26,244 nucleotides of DNA from positions 1-26,244 of the forward strand of contig CAZKOF010000025.1 in NCBI GenBank assembly GCA_964554335.1. The letters run 5' to 3'. This document shows positions 16,207 through 24,423 of the stretch, piece after piece. The position numbers and the translations under genes were made by a program. Each line of letters starts with the position of its first letter. The stretch's first letter is position 1. This stretch comes from UBA3263 sp964554335 (GTDB lineage Bacteria > Bacteroidota > Bacteroidia > Bacteroidales > Muribaculaceae). The notes under the pieces are model-generated. The model saw nothing but the letters and a program-made list of their open reading frames with translations. It was not told the DNA's origin and searched no databases.

Positions 16207-17514
16207 TTATTTCTGTTTTGAGCGATAATCATGGCGAATTACCAAAAAGTCTTCCAGATGTTTGGTATACATAGGGCAATCGTTTGGATTGCAACCTTCT
16301 TTTTCTTTTTTAATTCGCTCGTACGGGCAGCCGCCATCACATCGTGTGAAGAATATACAACGGTTACATTCGGCATTGTTAAGATAGTCGGCTTTGACCA
16401 TATAGTCAAGCAGAACCGATTCGTTGGTTATGTCACCGTTAATGTTGCCGTAACTGCGGCTCGCATCACCAACGTCGTTCCAACACTTATATAACTCACC
16501 CTCAGGTCCTATCACCACGGAGTTGGGATTGCGCGCCATGCAGCCTCTGGTGATGTTCTCGGGGAATAGCATCTGGCTATAATATCCTCGGGAAAGGTAT
16601 GCGTCCCTGAAGAATGTTGCCATGGCATCGCAGTCGTACATACAGTCGCTTCCGCCTTTGCCGGTGGGGTTGGAAACAAACGCCGGATAAACTGTTACGT
16701 TGGATAGTTTCTTTCGCTCGAAAGCATCAAAAACTTCAAAAAACTGATTGTTGTTAGTCCCGTCTACATTTACTCGGACAAGTATGCGCGTTTGCGGAGT
16801 GCACTCGGCCGCACTCTCTACGTTGGCCACTATTCTTGCGTAGGTGTCGCCGCCGCTTCTGAGAAACCGTCTGGAATTGTGTATGGATTCGTTGCCGTCT
16901 ATGGTAACCTGCACCGACCGGATCTTCAAGTCGTCGAACTGTTCGAGTTTGTCGCGGGTCAGCAGGTACCCGTTGGTAATCATTCCTGCCCAATAGTTGA
17001 GACCAATCCTCTGCAACTTCCGTGTGAGAGACACGATGCGGTCAAATGCCAGCAGCGGTTCGCCGCCAAACCATGTTATGTTCAGATTTCGCACTTGTTC
17101 ATGCTTCTCGACGAACCGCACTATGGCGTCTTCAACCTCATCGGACATAAATGTCAACGGATGTGTGCCTTCAAAACAATATGGACATGCGAAATTACAT
17201 GCCAAAGTCGGATTTATTGTAAGATTAAGATTCGCGGGATTGAAGCGATGCGACAAGACGTTGAACTTATGGCGATTTACTTCAGAGTCTTCATCAACGT
17301 CGACTACTTTCAAACGTCGCAGCATATCAATCACATCATCACTCAGCACGACAGATCTGCCGCTGCCTAAAGCTTCAAGCTGCATATACGTTTCTTCGTC
17401 AAGTTCGGCGAATCCGTTGGATAGCGGAGTGTATAGAAAGTAACGACCTCCGCGTCGAAACATATATCGATATTTTGACAAAGAGATGAATTTTTGTGCG
17501 TTCGCTTTTCCCAT
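16207..17514 (-). CDS. Radical SAM/SPASM peptide maturase
   Basis: A 435-residue cytoplasmic enzyme expected to install radical-generated crosslinks on the precursor. The N-terminal part (SLSKYRYMF to about residue 90) resembles the leader-binding region of peptide maturases. The radical SAM core has the cluster motif C106-x3-C110-x2-C113 and the WFGGEPLL motif at 148-155. The C-terminal SPASM domain is complete: C325, then G339-x4-C344, then C383-x2-C386-x5-C392-x3-C396, with C408 and C413 after it, enough for two auxiliary iron-sulfur clusters. It is the first gene of the operon. SPASM maturases make sactionine or other thioether bonds, or carbon-carbon crosslinks; the five-cysteine core makes a thioether likely, but the bond type cannot be read from sequence. 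An upstream TAACTTCG at 17527-17534 is a possible but imperfect -7 element. Confidence 0.92.
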   Translation of the reverse strand: MGKANAQKFISLSKYRYMFRRGGRYFLYTPLSNGFAELDEETYMQLEALGSGRSVVLSDDVIDMLRRLKVVDVDEDSEVNRHKFNVLSHRFNPANLNLTINPTLACNFACPYCFEGTHPLTFMSDEVEDAIVRFVEKHEQVRNLNITWFGGEPLLAFDRIVSLTRKLQRIGLNYWAGMITNGYLLTRDKLEQFDDLKIRSVQVTIDGNESIHNSRRFLRSGGDTYARIVANVESAAECTPQTRILVRVNVDGTNNNQFFEVFDAFERKKLSNVTVYPAFVSNPTGKGGSDCMYDCDAMATFFRDAYLSRGYYSQMLFPENITRGCMARNPNSVVIGPEGELYKCWNDVGDASRSYGNINGDITNESVLLDYMVKADYLNNAECNRCIFFTRCDGGCPYERIKKEKEGCNPNDCPMYTKHLEDFLVIRHDYRSKQK

Positions 17515-17535
17515 ATGATTTTTCCGCGAAGTTAC

Positions 17536-17574
17536 GAAAAAAAATTGGATTATGAAGAAAAAAATTGGATTATG
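17536..17574 (-). repeat. Tandem 18-19 bp AT-rich repeat upstream of the peptide operon
   Basis: Two direct copies of G-A(7-8)-TTGGATTATG occupy 17536-17554 and 17557-17574, separated by two bases (about two helical turns centre to centre). They lie 22 to 60 bases upstream of the maturase ATG, directly behind a promoter-like TAACTTCG (17527-17534). The spacing suits a protein-binding pair or a curved A-tract. Function is unknown. Confidence 0.6.
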
Positions 17575-17653
17575 CCAATAAAACCGAGCAAATTAAAAAG
17601 TTATGGGCACATTCCTCCCATTCCTCCCATTGCACAATTACTGTGAAACAATA

Positions 17654-17680
17654 TCCGACACCTGAGCGGAAGGTGTCGGA
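17654..17680 (-). terminator. Strong hairpin downstream of upp, possible terminator
   Basis: A perfect 10-bp stem TCCGACACCT (17654-17663) and AGGTGTCGGA (17671-17680) encloses a 7-base loop, about 95 bases after the upp stop. The minus-strand tail (TATTGTTTCAC) is only mildly T-rich, so this is not a textbook terminator. A second, looser inverted repeat GGGCACG/CGTGCCC (17730-17736 and 17761-17767) lies nearer upp. The gap 17515-17773 also holds a doubled 9-mer around 17610-17630, and no gene. Confidence 0.5.
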
Positions 17681-17773
17681 CACGTCTATAGACGACTGAA
17701 AATTCCGGATAGACCCCCGCAATCGCGCCGGGCACGGACGGCAGGATGAACGTTCTCTTTCGTGCCCTCTAAT

Positions 17774-18427
17774 TCATAATTTTTCGCCGTATGCAAGATC
17801 GCCGGCATCGCCGAGGCCGGGAACTATGTATGAATGTTCATTGATTATCGGGTCGATTGCTCCGCACCATATCGTTGTCTTATCCTCCGGGAAGGTTTTC
17901 TTGACATACTCGACGGCGGCCTCCGAGGCTATCACCGACGCGACGTGTATGCGTGCGGGCGTTCCTTTTGTCAGAAGTGCGCGATAGCTCAACTCCATCG
18001 ACGTTCCCGTTGCGAGCATCGGGTCACACAGAATTACGGTCTTCCCCGTCAGGTCAGGCGAAGCGATATACTCGATGAATACGTCGAAATTCTCCTTTTC
18101 CCTATACTTGCGATAGGCCGATACGAAAGCGTTCTCTGCCTGATCGAACGAGTTCAGGAAACCCTGATGGAACGGAAGACCGGCGCGAAAAATAGTTGCC
18201 AGCACAACCTTCTCGTCGATTTCACGACACGTACACGGCGCCAACGGAGTCTCGACATCACAATCTGTATAGTGCATGGTTTTCGAGATTTCATAAGCCA
18301 TTATTTCGCCTACGCGTTCAAGATTGCGGCGAAAACGCATCATGTCGCCATGTGTCCTGACGTCGCGTAGCTCCATCATATAGCGGCTGACCAATGAGTC
18401 CTGTTCCGTTAGATTGATAACTTTCAT
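17774..18427 (-). CDS. upp: Uracil phosphoribosyltransferase
   Basis: Converts uracil and PRPP to UMP in pyrimidine salvage. The 217-residue length is normal. Family hallmarks are visible: RAGLPFHQG at 81-89, the PRPP-binding loop CDPMLATGTS at 134-143, and a C-terminal uracil-binding stretch PGLGDAGDLAYG. The start MKVINL is the only sensible one. It begins 11 bases after the stop of the outer-membrane barrel gene, so it appears to be the third gene of the TPR/barrel unit, an unexpected partnership for a salvage enzyme. No separate promoter fits in the gap, though one could lie inside the upstream gene. Confidence 0.96.
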   Translation of the reverse strand: MKVINLTEQDSLVSRYMMELRDVRTHGDMMRFRRNLERVGEIMAYEISKTMHYTDCDVETPLAPCTCREIDEKVVLATIFRAGLPFHQGFLNSFDQAENAFVSAYRKYREKENFDVFIEYIASPDLTGKTVILCDPMLATGTSMELSYRALLTKGTPARIHVASVIASEAAVEYVKKTFPEDKTTIWCGAIDPIINEHSYIVPGLGDAGDLAYGEKL

Positions 18428-18438
18428 GATATTATTTT

Positions 18439-20061
18439 TTAGAATTTATAAGTTGCTCCAATCATTCCCATAATACCCTGTGCCGGCACGGCAGGTCCGA
18501 GATACCAATGACGGTTCAGAAGGTTCTCGCCGCTGATGAAAGCCGACCATTGCGGCGTTATCCTGTAGCTTGCTCCGGCCTGCAGATCGCTGATCGCGCG
18601 CAAGTCAAGATTGTTGTCCGCTGGCAGTTGCTTCTGACGCCCCGTGCGCAGGTGGTACGAGAGTGTGATTTCGAGCCTGTCGATGGGGCGCACGGCTGCG
18701 CGGGCCGTGAAATTCATCTTCGCATGGTCTCTCCAGAGCGCATAGCCGCGCGAGTAATTACCTCGGGGACTCTCGGCGAATTCTGCCCTGAAGTTCAGTG
18801 AAAGATATTGTCGATAGTCATAGCTCAGTGCCGCGCCTCCATGCAGGCCTCTAACGTCCATAGCGGTCATGTAGCCCGTCACTATCGAGGGCATATACCA
18901 GTCATAGGCCATCATATATCCGCCGAAAACGTCTATGCGCGCCCCGCGGAATGGTCCGAATGTCAGACCGGCGTCTCCGCTATATATGCGCGAAAAACCG
19001 GCGTCGAAATCGGCCAGCAGATATGGCTGCTCGTCAAGGAGCCGGCTGCGCGAGTTGTCGTCCATCCGGCCGCTGACTTTGCCCCATATCTGCATGAATG
19101 TCCAGGGCTGCCATACAACGTCGACATCCGGAGCCGCCATAACCGCCGGCGACGACTTGCAATTACCGGTTGTTATATCCACGTCAGCACCGATTTTGAA
19201 TGTCAGTTTCTCGTAACCGAACGAATACTTCGGCAGCAGATGCAACAGTCCCTTGTTGCCGGCAATAGCCGAATGGTCGATACTGTATGCGACATCGAGA
19301 CTCCAGGTTGACTTCTTTGACATAGCCCGGTCAAGTCCTGCCGTGAGCGCAACGCGGTTGTTGTTGGCTTTATGCGCTCCGAAATATATCATGTCATAGT
19401 CGACATTGACGCGATAACCCAATGAGGCGGCCCGGCTGCCCCACCCGACCTGCGCCTTGACAACATTGGCATCGATCGAATAATGGTCCGTTCTAAATGT
19501 GGGCAAATCAAGAATCGGGAAATTGAATCCGGAGTATTGATATAACAAAGAGGCATCAAGCGTACCGCTCCCTGCATTCCACGTCGTCCCGGCGCCTGCA
19601 AGAGCGATGTTGCGGCGGAAACACACACGTCCGTCATAGTCAATCCCTGGATACTTCGACGTGTAGCTCATTCCGTCGAACTGCATGTAGGCGTCAAGAG
19701 CCAGCGTCTCCGTATTCACAAATCTATATCCCGCCGATGTCGATAGATTATATGTCGGACCATATGCAAGGACTGCATATCCCCGCCGGGGCGAGACAAC
19801 TGTGCTGTCGGCATATTGCGCTGCGCTCAATGAATTGATATACGGAGTGAACTCCGCGGGAACATAGCTCGACATAGCAGCCAGTTTCGCGGGCTTCAAT
19901 TCCGGGAGCACGACGCTCGGCAGGCGCCGCATGCGCGTAGCCGCCTGTTCTTCGGGCACGACTTCATGGGTCACGGTAATCTCCGTGTTCAACCCCTGCG
20001 CTCCGGTGCCGAATGCTACCATGACCGACACCGCGGCAAATATATGTTTGGTCTTTATCAT
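18439..20061 (-). CDS. Outer-membrane beta-barrel protein (TonB-dependent receptor barrel-like, no evident plug)
   Basis: A 540-residue protein with a signal peptide (about 1-23, cut near AQG|LN). The mature N-terminus contains a short Pro/Val-rich stretch (VVLPELKPAKLAAM) and no recognisable plug domain or regulatory-like domain. From about residue 90 the sequence alternates polar and aromatic residues in the manner of barrel strands. It ends SGENLLNRHWYLGPAVPAQG followed by MIGATYKF, a TonB-receptor-type end with the terminal Phe needed for BAM recognition. It overlaps the upstream TPR gene by four bases (ATGA), so the two products probably work together in the envelope. Substrate unknown. 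Confidence 0.75.
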   Translation of the reverse strand: MIKTKHIFAAVSVMVAFGTGAQGLNTEITVTHEVVPEEQAATRMRRLPSVVLPELKPAKLAAMSSYVPAEFTPYINSLSAAQYADSTVVSPRRGYAVLAYGPTYNLSTSAGYRFVNTETLALDAYMQFDGMSYTSKYPGIDYDGRVCFRRNIALAGAGTTWNAGSGTLDASLLYQYSGFNFPILDLPTFRTDHYSIDANVVKAQVGWGSRAASLGYRVNVDYDMIYFGAHKANNNRVALTAGLDRAMSKKSTWSLDVAYSIDHSAIAGNKGLLHLLPKYSFGYEKLTFKIGADVDITTGNCKSSPAVMAAPDVDVVWQPWTFMQIWGKVSGRMDDNSRSRLLDEQPYLLADFDAGFSRIYSGDAGLTFGPFRGARIDVFGGYMMAYDWYMPSIVTGYMTAMDVRGLHGGAALSYDYRQYLSLNFRAEFAESPRGNYSRGYALWRDHAKMNFTARAAVRPIDRLEITLSYHLRTGRQKQLPADNNLDLRAISDLQAGASYRITPQWSAFISGENLLNRHWYLGPAVPAQGIMGMIGATYKF

Positions 20062-22937
20062 TGAGGCAGTCGTTTGTCAATCATTTGGAAAATATCGTTC
20101 TCTGTACCGGGATAATTCGAACGGAGCACCCGCAGATACTCGTCGGCTTCAAAATCCGATCCGCCTGCACGCAGAATATCACTATAGAGAATAAACGTGC
20201 GCGCAAGCCAATAGGCGTGGGGCGGATTTGCATCAATCAGCGATTCGGCAATCCGCTCGGCGCTCTCAAGATTTCCGGCAGTATAATAATGGCCGGCAAG
20301 CTCGAAGGCCGCTCGCGTTCCATATAGATTGGCCGTATCCGTTGAAAGCTCGGTCAATATCCGCTCCGCTTTCTCTGAGTCTCCTATATTATAGTAAGCC
20401 ATGCCACATCGGAACTGAACCTCCGGAAGGTCAATGCCGGTGGCGGCAGGACTCGACATCATATTCTCTCCAACGGCGATTACGCGCTCGTTATCGCCAA
20501 GCTCCGACGACGCACGCAGAATGCCGATGCGGGCTGCATGAAGCATCGCCTCGCTCGACGCCTTCTGCTCGAGCTCCGAATAGCGGGCAAGAGCCTTGCC
20601 CGGCACTCCCATATCTTCGTGTGCCTTCGCTGCGATGGCAAGTGCCTCTTCAGCCTCGGCTGCATCCGGATAATCCGTGAGAAGACGCTCCGCAGCCTCC
20701 AACCGGGAATCGGACGAGACCGCTCCGCGCGCCTGCTTTAACAACGACGCTGCTGCAATGCTATTCCGCTCGGTGGCATCAAGTTGCGGCGCATCCTTAA
20801 TCCCGTTAAGAAACGCATCCAGCTCCATGATATCTCCGGAGTCGCCATAAATACGCTTGAGGTCCTGAACGGCCAATGCCGCTTCCGGGCTTGTCGGATA
20901 ATCGGCGATAACCTGACGGTAATAACCTTTGGCGCCCTCCGTGTCGCCGTTGTTGTCACTGAGAATTGCCAGCTGAAGTAGCGCATTGCGACCGTGCTGC
21001 GTGGCGTTATATTTTGCAAAAATCTGCTTGTAGAGTGCAATAGCGGACGGAATATTTCCTGTGAGACTATGCGTCAGCGCCATCTCCGTCAGAGCTACAG
21101 GGCGGTTGGGCGATGCCGGATACTCGTCAATGAGCTTCTGCAAAGTCGTCATTTTGCCGGCATAGTCAGCCATGTGGCCCTGCATCATTGCAATCTGAAG
21201 CATCGGATAGTCACCCGCCGACGGTTTTATGCTAAGAGCCTTTTCATAGGACTCTTTCGCCTTCTGAAGCTCTTTGGCGTAGTAATATGTATCGCCGATG
21301 CGGTTATAGGCGTCTTGTTTGAGGTCGTCGGTTGCTACGCGTGCCCCGACAACGTACTCAAACATTTTCCGTGCTGCCGGGTAGTTGCGAAGCGCGAATT
21401 CCGAGTATCCCAGGTTATATTGTGCCAACAATAGATTGGCGTCTTTGGCCGTGGCCGATGCTACGAATGTTTTATATTCGGCTGCAGCCTTTGAATACTG
21501 ACCCAGGGCGTAATACGCGTCGCCAAGCCACAGTCCCGCCTGCTTTTCAATATCTGCATCGGAGGCTCCGTAGACCATGGCTTCTGTCAGATAGCTGACT
21601 GCCTGTGCGGCATTGCCCGACTGCAATGCTCTGGTACCCAGCACGAAATTCACTCGCTGGCGCGCGGCATCGATGACGGCGTTGTGGTTATTCGGCATCG
21701 CATTCAGCGAACGCAACGCTCCGTCATAATCGTCGGTGGCCATGTAGCCTTTCACGAGATATTCACGCACATTCTCCGCATATCGGCTCTTCGGATAGCG
21801 CTTGAGGAAGTCTTCAAGCGTCTGAACCGTATTTCCGAACGGCACTCGTCCGCCGTCGACCCGTGCCACGGCATAATTATAGTATGCCATCTCCGTCAGT
21901 CGGTCATCGAAATCCATGCGCGCGGCTTTGTCGAACGCAATGACTGCGGCCTGATGATTTCCTGCGGCTCGATATGCCTGACCCATGGTCAGCGCTGCGC
22001 TTTGGCCCATCTTGTCGTTGAGATTGCTGACGGGGGCAAGCAGCTCCAGCGCATCCTCATAATCACCGGTCTGATACCTCTCGACACCGACAATATAGCG
22101 GGTGCTCAGCGGAGCATCCTCGCGATGTTTATCTATATAATCATTCAGATATACCATTGCCCGGTTGTCATCGTGAAGCGCATAGAAGCATTCGCCGACA
22201 ATCCTCTCCGTCTCGGCGCGGAACTCCGGGGCTACATCCTTGCGGGCCATTAAAGGCATCAAAAGATTGAGCGCTTCGGCATAGTCTTGATTGCGAAACA
22301 GTATCTGACCGACATAATAGTCAGTCATATCGCCCGGCGCCGAAGATTTATCGCAGAGGGCAAACAACTGCACCGCACGCTCATAATCGCCCGTAGCAAA
22401 GGCCATATACGCCTCATAAAACCGTGCGGCGCCGCCGTAGCGCCTCGTTCCCGCCAGCTCCTGCATCATCTCCGACGCCGAAGCATATTCGGCCAGCTGC
22501 ATCAGCGAATAGGCCATGCGATACGTTCTGTCCTCACGCTCGTTGTCGCTGAGAGTCGATGGATTGATGGCCTCGAATTCCTTTATTGCAGCACGATAGT
22601 CTGAGGCGTAGAATGTCAGTGTCGCTTTCATCAGGCGGGCAGAAATAATATGCTCTCCGTTCGGGAATGCTTTGATATATTTGCCAACGAGCTTAGAGGC
22701 CTCGGGCATTCCTCCTTTGAACGCAGCAACCGCCTGGAGCCACGTTAGGGACTCCCGACGATTGCTGCCAAGTTTGAGCGCGACCGCACACTGGTCTATG
22801 CACCCTCTGAAATTGCCGTCGGAAAGCATGGCCGCGGCCCGGGCCTCATAACCGTTGCTGCAAGGTGAATTTATCTGGGCCGGCGCAGTCAGAACTCCCA
22901 GTGCGAGAGTCGCCAATATGAATGGTTTTCTGTTCAT
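20058..22937 (-). CDS. Exported tetratricopeptide-repeat protein (YbgF/BamD-like repeats)
   Basis: A 959-residue periplasmic protein. A signal peptide covers about 1-21 (LTAPAQ|IN) with no lipobox cysteine at the cut site. The rest is almost wholly TPR-type helical repeats, for example GNFRGCIDQCAVALKLG, YAEALNLLMPLM, GQYSKAAAEYKTF, YNRIGDTYYYAKELQKAKES and GDTEGAKGYYRQVI. The last form, with ..YP.S..A, is the pattern of YbgF/BamD-type repeats. It has its own promoter at 22962-22993 and is the first gene of a unit with the barrel protein (4-base overlap) and upp. TPR proteins of this kind scaffold other proteins, so a partnership with the adjacent barrel is a fair inference. No enzymatic domain is visible. 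Confidence 0.85.
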   Translation of the reverse strand: MNRKPFILATLALGVLTAPAQINSPCSNGYEARAAAMLSDGNFRGCIDQCAVALKLGSNRRESLTWLQAVAAFKGGMPEASKLVGKYIKAFPNGEHIISARLMKATLTFYASDYRAAIKEFEAINPSTLSDNEREDRTYRMAYSLMQLAEYASASEMMQELAGTRRYGGAARFYEAYMAFATGDYERAVQLFALCDKSSAPGDMTDYYVGQILFRNQDYAEALNLLMPLMARKDVAPEFRAETERIVGECFYALHDDNRAMVYLNDYIDKHREDAPLSTRYIVGVERYQTGDYEDALELLAPVSNLNDKMGQSAALTMGQAYRAAGNHQAAVIAFDKAARMDFDDRLTEMAYYNYAVARVDGGRVPFGNTVQTLEDFLKRYPKSRYAENVREYLVKGYMATDDYDGALRSLNAMPNNHNAVIDAARQRVNFVLGTRALQSGNAAQAVSYLTEAMVYGASDADIEKQAGLWLGDAYYALGQYSKAAAEYKTFVASATAKDANLLLAQYNLGYSEFALRNYPAARKMFEYVVGARVATDDLKQDAYNRIGDTYYYAKELQKAKESYEKALSIKPSAGDYPMLQIAMMQGHMADYAGKMTTLQKLIDEYPASPNRPVALTEMALTHSLTGNIPSAIALYKQIFAKYNATQHGRNALLQLAILSDNNGDTEGAKGYYRQVIADYPTSPEAALAVQDLKRIYGDSGDIMELDAFLNGIKDAPQLDATERNSIAAASLLKQARGAVSSDSRLEAAERLLTDYPDAAEAEEALAIAAKAHEDMGVPGKALARYSELEQKASSEAMLHAARIGILRASSELGDNERVIAVGENMMSSPAATGIDLPEVQFRCGMAYYNIGDSEKAERILTELSTDTANLYGTRAAFELAGHYYTAGNLESAERIAESLIDANPPHAYWLARTFILYSDILRAGGSDFEADEYLRVLRSNYPGTENDIFQMIDKRLPQ

Positions 22938-22961
22938 TTATGGTCAGGTCAAATATATCTG

Positions 22962-22993
22962 CAAATTTAACACTTTTTGCGGAGATGACCAAA
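22962..22993 (-). promoter_or_regulatory. Bacteroidales-type promoter for the TPR/barrel/upp unit
   Basis: On the minus strand, TTTG (complement of 22990-22993) is followed after exactly 20 bases by TAAATTTG (complement of 22962-22969), a full match to the Bacteroidales -33/-7 consensus. Transcription would begin about 18 bases before the ATG at 22937. A second TAnnTTTG (TATATTTG) follows it but has no -33 partner. Confidence 0.75.
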
Positions 22994-22997
22994 CAAC

Positions 22998-23031
22998 AAT
23001 GCGAACCCTGTCCGAATGGAGGGTCCGCATT
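22998..23031 (-). terminator. Hairpin terminator after the DUF5723-type gene
   Basis: AATGCGAACCCT (22998-23009) pairs with AGGGTCCGCATT (23020-23031), with a single mismatch, around a 10-base loop. It begins 23 bases after the DUF5723 stop. On the minus strand it is followed by GTTGTTTGG, a modest T-rich tail that doubles as the -33 element of the next promoter. It probably ends the lipoprotein/DUF5723 transcript. Confidence 0.65.
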
Positions 23032-23053
23032 GCCGTTATTGTCGTTTAGTCCG

Positions 23054-24403
23054 TTAAATCGGGAAGTTGAGGCCGAACGAGAACTGGGCGTTGGCATTCA
23101 TCGGAATGAAATCCTTGGTTACCTTGCTCAGCGTGCGGTCCATGCCGAAGTAGACATTGAAGCCCTTCGGCGCTAAGTTGATAATCCAGCCAAAAGAGCT
23201 GCCGAAGGTGCCTATGCCGTAGTTGACCGCGAGGCCGAACCACTTGGCCGGCATAAAGTTGGCGCTGAAACGGAAATCGGTCCATGCAAAACGATGAGCC
23301 ATGCGGGTGGTGTTCAGAAAGCCGAACGTGAGCTTCTTATACATCGGCAGGGTGTACATCACGCTTGCGCTCATCGTTGCTTCGATTGCACGGCAACGAG
23401 AGCCGTTGTCGCCCTCGGGACGCAGTTCATAGAGATCGGCGAAATCATCTGTCATTTCATCTAATGAATCATCAAAATTACCCGGGTCGATGACGTGATC
23501 GTTGGTGCTGAATGTATGCTCGCCGTTGGTGCCTGCGCGTGCGGTGCTGCTCCAGTTAATGAAGCCTATATCATTGAATGCGAGTCCGAATGTAAAGTCT
23601 CTCCATTCATATGTGGCACCTAAATCAAAAGCCATGCCATAGCCGTTTGGAGCTGAAAATGAATCTATGTCGATGCCGTCGACTTTGCCCTTGCTGTCGG
23701 TTTTCCACATGAAATTCTTTATGCTCACCTGAGCGAGACCCTCGGTCGTTGCCGTCCAGGCATCTTCGCCGAGATTGAGGTCGGCCTTGTTCATGTTGAT
23801 GTCGACATTGGCGATACCGATGAGGAACTTGAACGTTGCTCCGACTTTAAGTCCGGGCACGATTTTGCCCAGATCGCGGGAGTGGTTAAGGGCGATTTCG
23901 CCGTAGGCGTCAGCGTGAAGGTCGGCGCGGCCGATTTCATAAGTGCGGTTGCTGATACCCTCTTTGGCAAACGAGAATAACGCTTTGGGCAGGCGGGCCT
24001 GAACGTTGCCGACGGCATTGATGCTGATGTGGTTATAGCCACCCATTCCCTTGAAACCTACGCTCAGGATGCCCTCGCGAAGGTCAAAGCCGAGACGCAG
24101 ACGGTTCGGGAAGTTCTTCATTGCGGTCTCCGCAGAGATGTCTGGATGCATGAACGTAACGGTCTTGCCGTTGTTGTCATATAGGAACGTATTCAAGCCG
24201 AAGTTGCTCGCAAGCCCGAGATTGAAGTTGCCGAGGCCGGGAAACGAAACGTCAAACGTTCCTTCGCGGCCCATGGCGGGGTTCAGCTGATATCTGTACG
24301 TGTAATTGTCAAGAAAGTAGGCCGAACGGAGCTGCGCCGAGGCGGTTGAGGCGGTGGCGGCTGCCAAAGCCACACACAAAAGGGATTTAATCTTGTTGTT
24401 CAT
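23054..24403 (-). CDS. DUF5723-type outer-membrane beta-barrel protein
   Basis: A 449-residue exported protein with a signal peptide (about 1-23, ASA|QLR). The mature start RSAYFLDNYTYRYQLNPA, followed by repeated glycine/aromatic strands, is typical of the Bacteroidota family annotated as DUF5723, which resembles FadL/PorV-like barrels. It contains a short acidic insert (DDSLDEMTDDFADLYEL) and ends in FSFGLNFPI. It lies 20 bases behind the lipoprotein gene, so the two are co-transcribed. The function of the family is not known to me. The family call is by recognition of sequence style. Confidence 0.75.
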   Translation of the reverse strand: MNNKIKSLLCVALAAATASTASAQLRSAYFLDNYTYRYQLNPAMGREGTFDVSFPGLGNFNLGLASNFGLNTFLYDNNGKTVTFMHPDISAETAMKNFPNRLRLGFDLREGILSVGFKGMGGYNHISINAVGNVQARLPKALFSFAKEGISNRTYEIGRADLHADAYGEIALNHSRDLGKIVPGLKVGATFKFLIGIANVDINMNKADLNLGEDAWTATTEGLAQVSIKNFMWKTDSKGKVDGIDIDSFSAPNGYGMAFDLGATYEWRDFTFGLAFNDIGFINWSSTARAGTNGEHTFSTNDHVIDPGNFDDSLDEMTDDFADLYELRPEGDNGSRCRAIEATMSASVMYTLPMYKKLTFGFLNTTRMAHRFAWTDFRFSANFMPAKWFGLAVNYGIGTFGSSFGWIINLAPKGFNVYFGMDRTLSKVTKDFIPMNANAQFSFGLNFPI

Positions 24404-24423
24404 AGTTGGTTGTGGCTTATGGG

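Larger units (their letters stand above)
8018..17514 (-). other. Putative RiPP biosynthetic gene cluster (radical SAM / LanC-like / glycosyltransferase / C39 exporter)
   Basis: Seven same-strand genes run with gaps of 33, 24 and 6 bases or with overlaps of 1, 4 and 14 bases, so they look like one operon. Together they provide a maturase, a leader-bearing precursor, an outer-membrane barrel, a leader-cutting exporter, two sugar transferases and a LanC-like protein. Radical SAM maturases, GG-leader precursors and associated glycosyltransferases in Bacteroidales were grouped by earlier in-silico family work (from memory, the TIGR04148/04149/04157 set); membership here needs an HMM search. The boundaries are inferred from the flanking housekeeping genes upp and carA. 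Confidence 0.75.

Noticed and set aside
17515..17773. Possible small RNA or riboswitch in the gap between upp and the maturase gene
   Set aside because: Hairpins are present but no known riboswitch core or T-box pattern is recognisable, and the layout fits terminator plus promoter.
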